A stretch of DNA of 33,910 nt from JACXVD01 sp047975785. GTDB lineage: Bacteria; Pseudomonadota; Alphaproteobacteria; Sphingomonadales; Sphingomonadaceae. Numbering within the stretch: the first letter of the stretch is position 1; every line of letters starts with the position of its first letter. The stretch is from the NCBI GenBank assembly GCA_047975785.1, contig JBKEEC010000252.1, positions 1 to 33,910 of the forward strand, written 5' to 3'. The notes below the pieces were generated by a model. The model was not told the origin of the DNA. It searched no databases and saw nothing but the letters and a program-made list of their open reading frames with translations. This document shows positions 15,476 through 22,754 of the stretch, piece after piece. The position numbers and the translations under genes were made by a program.

Positions 15476-16290
15476 GCGGGTTCCTTTCTGGCACTGGCTG
15501 CATCGGTTGCGGCGCGTTTCAGGCGTCGGTTACGTTGCAGCATATTGAGCATTTCGACTCCCACGGAAAAGCCCATGGCGGCATAGATATAACCCTTGGG
15601 CACATGGAAGCCAAAGCCGTCGGCAATCAGGACAAGGCCAATCATCACGAGGAAGGACAGGGCGAGCATAACCAGCGAGGGGTTGTGCTCGATAAACCGT
15701 GCCAGCGGGTCTGCCGCGACCAGCATGATCCCTACTGTGATAACAACGGCTGCCACCATGATCGGGATTTCATCGGTCATGCCTACAGCGGTCAGAATCG
15801 AATCGATCGAGAATACGAGATCAAGCGCTATGATCTGGGCAATGGCAGCACTGAAAGTAATTTGCGCAACGCCCTTGTCCTTGTCGAGCATGTCGCCGGA
15901 TTGTCCTTCCGGGTCCATATTGTGATGAATTTCTGTCGTGGCTTTCCAGAGAAGAAACAGTCCGCCCGCAATCAGAATCAGATCTCGTCCGGAAAATGCT
16001 GTTTCAAATCCTGGCTCGCCATGTGGCCCCGGTGCGCCTTCTATTCCCAGATCGAACAAGGGGGTCTGGAGGGTGACCAGCCACCCGATCAGCAGAAGCA
16101 GGCCAATGCGCATGATCAGCGCCAGGCTAAGGCCAACCCGTCGGGCAAGCTGTTGTTGTTCCTTGGGAAGTTTGTTCGACAGGATGGCGATAAACACCAG
16201 ATTGTCGATCCCCAGAACGACTTCAAGGATAATCAGGGTGAAGAGCGCGGCCCAGGCAGCCGGATCGCTGAGCAATGAAACAAGATCCAT
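15472..16290 (-). CDS. TerC family integral membrane protein
   Basis: A 272-residue protein with about seven transmembrane helices. Family signatures are EVVLGIDNLVFIAILSNKLP (GxDN) near residue 28 and ALDLVFSIDSILTAVGM (SxD) near 165, whose acidic residues are proposed to coordinate a metal. TerC relatives export manganese or other metals, often during metallation of secreted enzymes, or contribute to tellurite resistance. The start at 16290 (MDLVSLLSDPAAWAALF) is chosen because the family begins here; an open frame 54 codons longer runs through a hairpin-rich leader and is not conserved-looking. It is the first gene of a four-gene operon. Confidence 0.9.
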   Translation of the reverse strand: MDLVSLLSDPAAWAALFTLIILEVVLGIDNLVFIAILSNKLPKEQQQLARRVGLSLALIMRIGLLLLIGWLVTLQTPLFDLGIEGAPGPHGEPGFETAFSGRDLILIAGGLFLLWKATTEIHHNMDPEGQSGDMLDKDKGVAQITFSAAIAQIIALDLVFSIDSILTAVGMTDEIPIMVAAVVITVGIMLVAADPLARFIEHNPSLVMLALSFLVMIGLVLIADGFGFHVPKGYIYAAMGFSVGVEMLNMLQRNRRLKRAATDAASARKEPA

Positions 16291-16595
16291 GGCAGGGGCT
16301 TTGCCCAAGCCCGACCTGCTTGGCAAGCAGATATGGCAGGTCGGGTGGCAGCTATAGAATGATGGTAAATTCTCTTGATATCTGTTATACAGTTGACGTA
16401 AATTGATGCGAGACATGATTGAGGGACGCCACACAATATAATCATTCGCCAATCCGTATTTATACGCTATGATAAATGCGAGATTGCACAGGACGGGATT
16501 ATTTCGTATCCTTGTCGTTTCGGTGTGATGCGCTCCGCCCTCGCATCGGATGGTATTTCAGGGCGGATAGAGTTAAGGTATGAGCGAGATTTTTT
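16291..16595. promoter_or_regulatory. Divergent intergenic region terC / cold-shock gene, with structured terC leader
   Basis: No gene is supported in these 305 bases. On the minus strand, just before terC, a perfect ten-base inverted repeat (16310-16319 with 16336-16345) overlaps two alternative hairpins. One is CTGCTTG/CAAGCAG (16316-16322 with 16324-16330). The other is GGGCTT/AAGCCC (16296-16301 with 16307-16312), which ends five bases from the terC start codon. The three cannot all form fully at once, which resembles a switching leader RNA. The half toward the cold-shock gene holds its promoter and a leader hairpin, listed separately. No match to the yybP-ykoY consensus was recognised. 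Confidence 0.5.
16484..16512 (+). promoter_or_regulatory. Sigma-70-type promoter of the cold-shock gene
   Basis: TTGCAC (16484-16489), a 17-bp spacer and TATCCT (16507-16512) give four of six matches at both hexamers with ideal spacing. A start near 16519 would leave a leader of about 77 nt. That leader contains a perfect eight-base inverted repeat (TCCGCCCT at 16534-16541 with AGGGCGGA at 16560-16567) 28 bases before the start codon. Structured leaders are typical of cold-shock genes. Confidence 0.45.
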
Positions 16596-17288
16596 ATGGG
16601 ATATGACAGAGGGCGTCGTCGCGGGCGGGACAAGCGCGATGGCTTCGGTGAAGATAGTTTTGATCCCTTTTCACAAAGTATGGATGCTTTTGCGCCACGT
16701 GAAGACCAGGGCGGTGGAGATCGTTTTGGCGGTGGCGGTCGCGGCTTTGGCGGCGGGCGTGGCAATGGCGGCAGCGGTGGCGGTTTCAACCGTATGCCCG
16801 CTCAGGTTGTCGGCACTGGCAAGGGAACGGTAAAGTTCTTCAACGGCCAGAAAGGCTTCGGCTTTATCCAGCAGGAAACGGGCGGAGAAGATGTCTTCGT
16901 CCATATCAGTGCGGTCGAACGTGCCGGGCTGGAGTCTCTGGCTGAAGGGCAGGAGCTTGAATTCAATCTGGTAGATCGCGGAGGCAAGGTCTCTGCGCAG
17001 GACATCCAGATTATTGGTGACGTTATTGTCGCTGAAAAGCGGGAGGAAGCCCCCCGGCGTGAACTGACAGGGGACAAGGCAACCGGAACGGTGAAGTTTT
17101 TCAACTTCAGCAAGGGTTTTGGTTTCCTTGTTCGTGATGACGGTGAACCGGACGCATTCGTGCATATCAGCGCGGTGGAGCGTTCCGGTCTTGACGGCAT
17201 CAATGAAGGGGATCGTTACCAGTTTGATCTGGAAGTTGATCGACGAGGCAAGTTCTCGGCGGTCAACCTTGTGCCCGTTCAGGGCTGA
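16596..17288 (+). CDS. Two-domain cold-shock protein with Gly/Arg-rich N-terminus
   Basis: 230 residues. The first 70 are low-complexity and Arg/Gly/Asp-rich (GYDRGRRRGRDKRDGFGED, then GGG-rich repeats), resembling RGG-type RNA-binding tails. Two cold-shock domains follow: residues 75-140 with GTVKFFNGQKGFGFI (RNP1) and DVFVHISAVERAG (RNP2), and residues 162-228 with GTVKFFNFSKGFGFL and DAFVHISAVERSG. Both keep the aromatic nucleic-acid-binding residues. The likely role is as an RNA chaperone that melts secondary structure at low temperature or in stationary phase. Double-domain proteins of this size are common in alphaproteobacteria; the long RGG-like leader is less usual. The start ATG 16596 is preceded by GAGCGAG. 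Strong hairpins follow the stop. Confidence 0.92.
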   Translation: MGYDRGRRRGRDKRDGFGEDSFDPFSQSMDAFAPREDQGGGDRFGGGGRGFGGGRGNGGSGGGFNRMPAQVVGTGKGTVKFFNGQKGFGFIQQETGGEDVFVHISAVERAGLESLAEGQELEFNLVDRGGKVSAQDIQIIGDVIVAEKREEAPRRELTGDKATGTVKFFNFSKGFGFLVRDDGEPDAFVHISAVERSGLDGINEGDRYQFDLEVDRRGKFSAVNLVPVQG

Positions 17289-17296
17289 CCGGCTGC

Positions 17297-17324
17297 GCTT
17301 CTTCCGGGTTTGACCGGAAGAAGC
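17297..17324 (+). terminator. Strong hairpin after the cold-shock gene
   Basis: A perfect 11-base inverted repeat (17297-17307 with 17314-17324) around a six-base loop starts eight bases after the stop codon. No T-run follows. It could therefore stabilise the 3' end of the message rather than terminate by itself; the next hairpin has the T-rich tail. Confidence 0.5.
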
Positions 17325-17344
17325 ATCCACAGTAAACGGTTGCA

Positions 17345-17393
17345 ATGGCGACATCGAGGCTCGCAAGGCCTTGGCGTCGCCATTTGTATTTTT
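17345..17393 (+). terminator. Possible intrinsic terminator upstream of argD
   Basis: ATGGCGAC (17345-17352) pairs with GTCGCCAT (17376-17383), with an inner AGGC/GCCT stem. The right arm is followed by a T-rich stretch ending around 17393. It lies between the cold-shock gene and argD and may separate the two units or act as an attenuator in the argD leader. Confidence 0.45.
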
Positions 17394-17436
17394 CGTCATT
17401 TATATTTTCCCTGATTTTATTTGCAGGATTTTTGCC

Positions 17437-18627
17437 ATGTCCATTAGCCCGCTAATGCCCGTTTATCCCCGGTGTGGTGTGCGGCCGGTGCGAGGAGAGC
17501 ATTGCCATCTGATTGATGAGGATGGCACGCGCTATCTCGATTTTGCCAGTGGCATTGCGGTGAATGCTCTGGGTCACTCTCATGAGGGTCTGATTTCCGC
17601 GATCCAGAAACAGGCAGCTACCCTGATGCATGTCTCAAACCTGTATGGCAGCCCGCAGGGAGAGGCATTGGCAGAGCGTCTGGTGCGCAACAGTTTTGCT
17701 GATACGGTGTTTTTCACCAATTCCGGCGCAGAGGCGGTGGAAGCGGCAATCAAGACAGCGCGCGCCTATCACCAGTCTGCCGGCAATAATGACCGGCATG
17801 AACTGATTACCTTTTTTAACGCTTTTCATGGGCGCACCATGGCCACTATCAGCGCCTCCAATCAGGAGAAGATGCATCATGGTTTCCGTCCTTTGCTGCC
17901 GGGTTTCAAATATGCTGCATTTGATGATCTGGAAGCAGCCAAAGCTCTGATCGGACCGAAAACCGCCGGATTTCTGGTTGAGCCTATTCAGGGGGAAGGC
18001 GGCATCCGGCCAGCAAGTGAAGCGTTTTTGTCTGGCCTGCGCGCATTGGCCGACGAGCATGATCTGATGCTGGTCCTTGATGAAGTGCAATGCGGCATGG
18101 CGCGCACGGGCAAACTGTTTGCCCATGAGCATTACGGTATCGAACCGGATATTCTCGCCTCGGCCAAGGGCATTGGCGGCGGATTCCCGCTTGGTGCGTG
18201 TCTGGCAACGGAAAAGGCTGCGCGCGGCATGGGGTTTGGCAGCCACGGGTCAACCTATGGCGGCAACCCGCTGGCTATGGCCGCAGGCATGGCCGTGCTG
18301 GATGCCATGCTGGAAGATGGCTTTCTGGAAGAGGTGGAAGCAAAAGGCGACCGGCTCCGCTCGCGTCTGGAACAGTTTATCGGCAATTACCCCGGCCTGT
18401 TTGAACTTGTGCGCGGCAAGGGGCTGATGCTGGGTCTGAAGATGAAGGTCGAAAGCCGGCCACTCTATGTCCATTTGCGCGATAATCACCAATTGCTGAC
18501 CGTGGCCGCAGGCGACAACACGCTGCGTATCCTTCCGCCGCTGGTTATTGGCGATGCCGAAATTGACGAGTTTTTTGAAAAACTGTCCGCCGGTTGTGCA
18601 GATTTCGTTGTGCCGGAGGGAACATAA
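17437..18627 (+). CDS. argD: Acetylornithine aminotransferase
   Basis: 396 residues, a class III PLP-dependent aminotransferase of typical length. Features include YPRCGVRPVRGEHCHLIDEDGTRYLDFASGIAVNALGH near the N-terminus, NSGAEAVEAAIKTAR for phosphate binding of PLP, DEVQCGMARTGKLFA, and the Schiff-base lysine in ILASAKGIGGGFPLGA. It converts N-acetylglutamate semialdehyde to N2-acetylornithine with glutamate as amino donor. Many homologues also act on succinyl-diaminopimelate in lysine synthesis. The start ATG 17437 follows CAGGA at a suitable distance; the longer open frame crosses a hairpin. It is coupled to argF by a one-base overlap (TAATG), making a two-gene arginine operon. Confidence 0.95.
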   Translation: MSISPLMPVYPRCGVRPVRGEHCHLIDEDGTRYLDFASGIAVNALGHSHEGLISAIQKQAATLMHVSNLYGSPQGEALAERLVRNSFADTVFFTNSGAEAVEAAIKTARAYHQSAGNNDRHELITFFNAFHGRTMATISASNQEKMHHGFRPLLPGFKYAAFDDLEAAKALIGPKTAGFLVEPIQGEGGIRPASEAFLSGLRALADEHDLMLVLDEVQCGMARTGKLFAHEHYGIEPDILASAKGIGGGFPLGACLATEKAARGMGFGSHGSTYGGNPLAMAAGMAVLDAMLEDGFLEEVEAKGDRLRSRLEQFIGNYPGLFELVRGKGLMLGLKMKVESRPLYVHLRDNHQLLTVAAGDNTLRILPPLVIGDAEIDEFFEKLSAGCADFVVPEGT

Positions 18628-19562
18628 TGAGCAAGCGGGACTTTCTCGATCTGGCAGATGCCGGGGGTAATGCCATTGCCGCAATGATCAATGATGCGCA
18701 GGACCGCAAGGCAGCACGTTCTGGCTGGCCCAAAGGACGGGCCGATGCGGATGCTCCGCTTTCCGGACATGTTCTGGCGATGATCTTTGAAAAGAACTCT
18801 ACCCGGACGCGGGTGAGCTTCGATATGGCGATGCGTCAGCTTGGCGGCAGTGCCTTTGTGCTGGAATCAGGCACCAGCCAGATGGGGCGGGGTGAATCTA
18901 TTGCTGATACTGCCCGTGTTCTCAGCCGTATGGCAGATGCGATCATGATCCGCACTGATGATCATGCCAAGATCGAGGAAATGGCCCGTCATGCCAGCGT
19001 TCCGGTCATTAACGGCCTGACGGACAAATCCCACCCTTGCCAGATTGTTGCCGACCTTCTGACAATCATAGAGCATGGCAAGGCTTTGCCCGGTCTGGAA
19101 GTGGCCTGGCTGGGTGATGGCAATAATGTCCTCCACTCTTTTCTTGAGGCTGCTGCCTTGATGAAATTCAACATGCGTATCGGCGTGCCGGAAGGGTATG
19201 AGCCTGATGATACCTTTGTCGATATGGCACGCACTGCCGGTTGCGAGGTAACGCTTACCCGTGATGCGGCTGAAGCGGCGCATAATGCGGATGTTGTCGT
19301 TACCGATACCTGGGTGTCCATGGGGCAGGATCATGCGCAGGCCAAGCTCGCCGCGATGGAGCCTTACCGGGTGGATGCAGCCCTGATGGCCAAAGCCAGA
19401 CCGGATGCGATATTCCTGCATTGCCTGCCGGCCCATGTCGGCGATGAGGTGAGCGAAGAGGTTTTTGAAGGCCCGCAATCGGTGGTTTTTGACGAGGCGG
19501 AAAATCGTATTCATGCCCAGAAATCCGTGCTTTTATGGTGTCTTGGGGCGTTGCAGGGTTAA
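18627..19562 (+). CDS. argF: Ornithine carbamoyltransferase
   Basis: 311 residues, as expected for the family. The carbamoyl-phosphate loop STRTRVSFD and the ornithine-binding HCLPAH are both intact, as is DALMIRTDDH-like sequence (ADAIMIRTDDHAKI). The enzyme joins carbamoyl phosphate and ornithine to give citrulline. Its ATG shares one base with the argD stop, and the Shine-Dalgarno sequence GGAGGG lies inside argD, so translation is coupled. The 54-bp gap to hslO suggests that gene may be co-transcribed; no terminator was seen between them. Confidence 0.96.
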   Translation: MSKRDFLDLADAGGNAIAAMINDAQDRKAARSGWPKGRADADAPLSGHVLAMIFEKNSTRTRVSFDMAMRQLGGSAFVLESGTSQMGRGESIADTARVLSRMADAIMIRTDDHAKIEEMARHASVPVINGLTDKSHPCQIVADLLTIIEHGKALPGLEVAWLGDGNNVLHSFLEAAALMKFNMRIGVPEGYEPDDTFVDMARTAGCEVTLTRDAAEAAHNADVVVTDTWVSMGQDHAQAKLAAMEPYRVDAALMAKARPDAIFLHCLPAHVGDEVSEEVFEGPQSVVFDEAENRIHAQKSVLLWCLGALQG

Positions 19563-19616
19563 AGCTCCGGTTACAAGCGGGTTCCCAATTGCATTTCACC
19601 CACCATATTGCATCTC

Positions 19617-20534
19617 ATGATTGATATGGATGAAACCTATTCTGACAAGGTGCTGGGCTTTACGGTCCCGTCTCGCCATACAAGGGGGCGTGTCGTCCGG
19701 CTTGATCGGGTGGTGGACGAGATATTATCTGCGCATCAATATCCCCGGCCTGTCAAATCCCTTCTGGCCGAGGCACTTGTCCTCACCGCTTTGACAGGCA
19801 GTTTGCTGAAAGGGGAGGGCGATCAGCTCACCATGCAGGCGCAAACCGAAGGCGGTATTGTGAAGCTTCTGGTGTGTGATTACCGGGATGGTGAGCTGCG
19901 TGGTTATGTGGATTTTGACGCCGGGCGTCTGGCCGGGGTTGGTGCCAATCCATCGCTCTACTCCCTGTTCGGGAAGGGCTATCTGGCGCTGACATTCGAT
20001 GTTGCAGCCAATGAAGGCCGCTATCAGGGTGTGGTCCCGCTTGAAGGGGAATCACTCAGCGATGCCTGTGAAACATATTTCCGGCAATCAGAGCAGGTGC
20101 CGACCCTGATTCGGGTAGGCATACGGGATACCGGACAGGATTCAGGGCAGGATTCAGGGCATGGCTGTATAGCAGGCGGGCTTCTGGTCCAGTATCTGCC
20201 TGAAGGCGAAGAAGGAAAAGAGCGTCTGCATGTGCGCGACGATGATCCTGAATGGGAACATGTCCGTGTTCTGACCGGATCTGTCCGGCATGAAGAACTG
20301 GTGGATCAGACACTTTCGCTCGATGCCCTGATCTGGCGTCTGCTTCACGAAGAACAGGAAATTCGCGTTTATCCCGGTTTGGTGCTATCACGTGGATGTC
20401 GTTGTACACAGGACCATTTTCGCACGGTTCTGAGCCGTTTTCCACCCGATGAGCTGGAAGACATGCGCGATGAGGATGGCACGATTCCGGTTGATTGTGC
20501 TTTTTGTTCGCGGATTCATCCGATAGAGATATGA
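19617..20534 (+). CDS. hslO: Hsp33 redox-regulated chaperone
   Basis: A 305-residue Hsp33 protein. The N-terminal folding core (residues 10-230) has DRVVDEILSAHQYPRPVKSLLAEALVLTALTGSLLKGEG and GGIVKLLVCDYRDGELRGYVDFD. The C-terminal redox switch carries the four zinc cysteines as CRC (in SRGCRCTQDHF) and CAFC (in VPVDCAFCSRIH). It becomes an active holdase when oxidised by peroxide or hypochlorite. The start at ATG 19617 is uncertain: TTG 19608 and ATG 19626 are in frame and no Shine-Dalgarno sequence is obvious. A 12-bp tandem duplication (20136-20159) encodes GQDSGQDS in a surface loop, which makes the protein slightly longer than usual. It follows argF by 54 bp. Confidence 0.95.
   Translation: MIDMDETYSDKVLGFTVPSRHTRGRVVRLDRVVDEILSAHQYPRPVKSLLAEALVLTALTGSLLKGEGDQLTMQAQTEGGIVKLLVCDYRDGELRGYVDFDAGRLAGVGANPSLYSLFGKGYLALTFDVAANEGRYQGVVPLEGESLSDACETYFRQSEQVPTLIRVGIRDTGQDSGQDSGHGCIAGGLLVQYLPEGEEGKERLHVRDDDPEWEHVRVLTGSVRHEELVDQTLSLDALIWRLLHEEQEIRVYPGLVLSRGCRCTQDHFRTVLSRFPPDELEDMRDEDGTIPVDCAFCSRIHPIEI
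20136..20159 (+). repeat. hslO: 12-bp in-frame tandem duplication within hslO
   Basis: CAGGATTCAGGG occurs twice back to back. It adds four residues in frame (a repeated GQDS) within a predicted surface loop of the Hsp33 core. It looks like a recent slippage event, because the two copies are identical. Confidence 0.8.
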
Positions 20535-20557
20535 ATCAGTTCATCGCACGTAAACAC

Positions 20558-20584
20558 CACTCTGCCTTAAGATAGGGCAGAGTG
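20558..20584. repeat. Inverted repeat between hslO and the DUF3617-like gene
   Basis: CACTCTGCC (20558-20566) and GGCAGAGTG (20576-20584) form a perfect nine-base stem with a nine-base loop, 24 bp after the hslO stop. No T-run follows on either strand. It is either a weak or Rho-assisted terminator for hslO or an operator for the next gene, whose start is 38 bp downstream. Confidence 0.45.
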
Positions 20585-20621
20585 TAACATTGGAATAGCC
20601 TGTTCGGGCTGGAGTAAAGAA

Positions 20622-21038
20622 ATGCTGGGTTCAAACATGACAAAGACTGCCGGGAAGGCGTCGCTGGCCGGCGCGGTGGCCATCGGGATGTTTGCGCCTG
20701 TCTTTGCCCAGGCACCGGCAATGCAGATGCTGTCCGGCCTGCAGAAAGGACAGTGGGAACTGCGTTTTCGTGGAAGTGAACCGGCGCGCAAAATCTGCGT
20801 TCGCAATGGGCAGGAACTGATCCAGATTGCGCATCGCGAAGCGGGGTGCAGCCGTTATGTCGTGGAAGACAGCCCGCAGGCGGTGACCGTGCAATATACC
20901 TGCAAAGGCAATGGCTATGGCCGCACGGCCATTCGCAAGGAAACGGGTCGGCTGGTCCAGATCCAGAGCCAGGGGATTGCCGGTGACAGGCCCTTTCAGT
21001 TTACGGCTGAAGGGCGTTATGTCGGGCAGTGTAGCTGA
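20622..21038 (+). CDS. Exported DUF3617-like protein
   Basis: 138 residues. A signal peptide covers about residues 1-31 (KASLAGAVAIGMFAPVFAQA), predicting a periplasmic product. The mature part has LQKGQWELRFR near its start, which matches the GxWE(L/V) opening of DUF3617. It has four cysteines (KICV, AGCSRY, YTCKG and GQCS) that could make two disulfides, and a beta-strand-rich tail (FQFTAEGRYVGQC). The function of this family is not known. The start ATG 20622 is set by GGAG seven bases upstream; an ATG five codons later is possible. queC begins nine bases after the stop, so the two are probably co-transcribed although functionally unrelated. Confidence 0.75.
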   Translation: MLGSNMTKTAGKASLAGAVAIGMFAPVFAQAPAMQMLSGLQKGQWELRFRGSEPARKICVRNGQELIQIAHREAGCSRYVVEDSPQAVTVQYTCKGNGYGRTAIRKETGRLVQIQSQGIAGDRPFQFTAEGRYVGQCS

Positions 21039-21047
21039 CCATACCCC

Positions 21048-21755
21048 ATGAAAGATCATAATTCGGGCCGCAAGGCTGTTGTGCTCCTGTCCGGCGGGCT
21101 GGATTCCATGGTTAGCGCCGCTATTGCTCGCGAGCAGGGGTTTGATGTCCACGCGCTTTCCATTGATTACAATCAGCGCCATCGTCGGGAACTTGAAGCG
21201 GCCAAAGTCATTGCAGGACATATCGGGGTTTCACGCCATGTCGAGCTTGCTCTTGATTTGCGGGTGTTTGGGGGGTCTGCCCTGACCGCCGATATTGATG
21301 TGCCGAAAAACGGCGTGGGCGAGGACGGGGAGATTCCGGTTACCTATGTTCCTGCGCGCAATCTGGTGTTCTTGTCACTGACAACCGCATTTGCTGAAAG
21401 TTGCGGAGCGCAGGATATATTTATCGGCGTCAATGCCCTCGATTATTCCGGCTATCCTGATTGTCGGCCTGAATTTATCGCGAGTTTCCAGCAAACTGCC
21501 AATCTGGCAACCAGGGCCGGGGTGAACGGATCGGATTTCCAGATTCATGCTCCCCTGCAATATATGAGCAAGGCGGACATTGCGCGCGAAACCGCGCGTC
21601 TGGGGCTTGACCCGGCCATGAGCTGGTCCTGCTATGACCCGACCCCGCAAGGCATGGCGTGCGGGGCGTGTGATAGCTGCCGGTTGCGCCGCAAGGGATT
21701 TGCCGATGCAGGAATTGTCGATACCACGCCCTATGCACCATCCCGGAATTGCTAG
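21048..21755 (+). CDS. queC: 7-cyano-7-deazaguanine synthase
   Basis: 235 residues. The N-type ATP pyrophosphatase loop LLSGGLDSMVSA lies near residue 14. The zinc site is the C-terminal SCYDPTPQGMACGACDSCRLRRKGF with four cysteines. VTYVPARNLVFLSLTTAFAE and IFIGVNALDYSGYPDCRPEFI are diagnostic of QueC. It makes preQ0 from 7-carboxy-7-deazaguanine and ammonia with ATP, in queuosine (and some DNA-modification) synthesis. queD and queE are not in the window. The last codons run directly into a palindromic repeat: the TAG stop at 21753-21755 is the first triplet of that repeat. Confidence 0.96.
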   Translation: MKDHNSGRKAVVLLSGGLDSMVSAAIAREQGFDVHALSIDYNQRHRRELEAAKVIAGHIGVSRHVELALDLRVFGGSALTADIDVPKNGVGEDGEIPVTYVPARNLVFLSLTTAFAESCGAQDIFIGVNALDYSGYPDCRPEFIASFQQTANLATRAGVNGSDFQIHAPLQYMSKADIARETARLGLDPAMSWSCYDPTPQGMACGACDSCRLRRKGFADAGIVDTTPYAPSRNC

Positions 21756-21816
21756 AGTGTGATGACAAAAAATCACACGACAACAAAAGTATAAAGAGCG
21801 GGATGTGATTCTGTTA
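21753..21816 (+). repeat. Compound palindromic repeat, copy 1 (left part, internally deleted)
   Basis: This matches the reverse complement of the element at 30861-30965 almost base for base, from TAGAGTGTGATGAC through AAAAAATCACACGACAAC and AAAGTATAAAGAGCGGGATG to ATTCTGT. It lacks a 24-base internal block lying between short GAC/GTC-AAAAAA direct repeats. The remaining GTGTGAT/ATCACAC arms still form a hairpin. Similarity stops after ATTCTGTTA at 21816. The missing end of the element reappears at 22755. Confidence 0.85.
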
Positions 21817-22754
21817 GTGGGAATGGCACAATTGTCTTATATGCCCAGCCTGAATTGACTTGCTATTCCATTGGAATGACCGCAATCGCGTTTGGCAATG
21901 GAAAAGCCGCCATTCTGGAAGCGACGACAGTTCCGGACGTTTCATCGCTGCGTTTCCAACCCTATAGAGGTCGTAGCCATCAGTGTTGGCTACGAAGGGA
22001 TGGGACATGACAAAGCTCGATCTAAAGAAGAAATATCGCGACTTGTTCAACCCTCCGATCCGCGATTTCGTAGAGGTGCAGCCTCCAAAGATGTCGTTTG
22101 TGAAAATAGACGGCGAAGGCGATCCAAATACTGCTGCTCCCTATCGAGCGGGAATCGAATGGTTGTATAGTGTGAGCTATGCGATGAAATTTGCAGCCAA
22201 AAGCAGGTTGGCAAGTGACTATGTGGTGCCCCCTCTCGAAGCATTGTGGTGGTCAGACGATCCGGGCACCTTTGTACGTCGAGAGAAGGATCGTTGGCAG
22301 TGGACTATCATGATCATGGCACCTGATTTCGTCACCGATGCGCTTTTCGAAGATGCGGTTGCCAAGACGCTGCTCAAGCGGGACGACCGTCCGTCTTCCC
22401 TTCGGTTCGAGTCCTTTGCCGAAGGTCGATCACTGCAAATCATGCACATTGGCAGCTACGACGACGAAGGCCCAACATTACAGCGCCTACACGATGAAAT
22501 AATGCCCGCACTGGGCGTCACGTTCGATGGTCCCCATCACGAAGTATATCTGAACGACCCGCGCAAAATCGCTCCGTCCAAGCTCAATACTATTCTGCGA
22601 CAACCAATCCGAGACCTTTGAATCGCGCAACGGCAGCTTTGGCCATTTTTGATCCAAAAGGTGCCACTCTGCTCCCCACCCCTCTTCGGTCATTCCGGCA
22701 TTGCGATGAATCACCTTTAACCGGACGGAACAGCCAATCTGGCTGGAATCTGTA
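21817..22754. other. Putative 938-bp inserted segment splitting the repeat
   Basis: The segment is bounded on both sides by ATTCTGTTA (21808-21816 and 22755-22763), and removing it plus one nine-base copy restores an intact repeat of the kind at 30861. That is the signature of an insertion with a 9-bp target duplication. It carries the GyrI-like gene with about 190 bp before and 133 bp after it. No transposase and no convincing terminal inverted repeats are visible, so the mechanism is unknown. Confidence 0.5.
22007..22621 (+). CDS. GyrI-like small-molecule-binding domain protein
   Basis: A 204-residue cytoplasmic protein. The sequence follows the stand-alone GyrI-like family: FVKIDGEGDPNTAAPYRAGIEWLYSVSYAMKF, then DYVVPPLEALWWSDD, WQWTIMIMAPDFVT, LRFESFAEGRSLQIMHIGSYDDEGPTLQRLHDEI, and the ending HHEVYLNDPRKIAPSKLNTILRQPI. 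Related domains in TipA/BmrR/Rob bind drugs, and some stand-alone members hydrolyse or sequester small molecules; the ligand here is unknown. The start ATG 22007 follows AAGGGA. A perfect eight-base hairpin (21972-21979 with 21987-21994) ends just before that Shine-Dalgarno sequence. The gene lies inside the segment that appears inserted in a repeat, so acquisition by transfer is plausible. Confidence 0.85.
   Translation: MTKLDLKKKYRDLFNPPIRDFVEVQPPKMSFVKIDGEGDPNTAAPYRAGIEWLYSVSYAMKFAAKSRLASDYVVPPLEALWWSDDPGTFVRREKDRWQWTIMIMAPDFVTDALFEDAVAKTLLKRDDRPSSLRFESFAEGRSLQIMHIGSYDDEGPTLQRLHDEIMPALGVTFDGPHHEVYLNDPRKIAPSKLNTILRQPIRDL

Noticed and set aside
15406..16278. 290-codon plus-strand open frame across the TerC and DUF442 genes
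   Set aside because: It spans two genes with clear family motifs on the minus strand, and its own translation has no recognisable domain.
16291..16345. yybP-ykoY manganese riboswitch before terC
   Set aside because: The position fits, but the conserved purine-rich core could not be found; only competing hairpins are supported, so no riboswitch was called.
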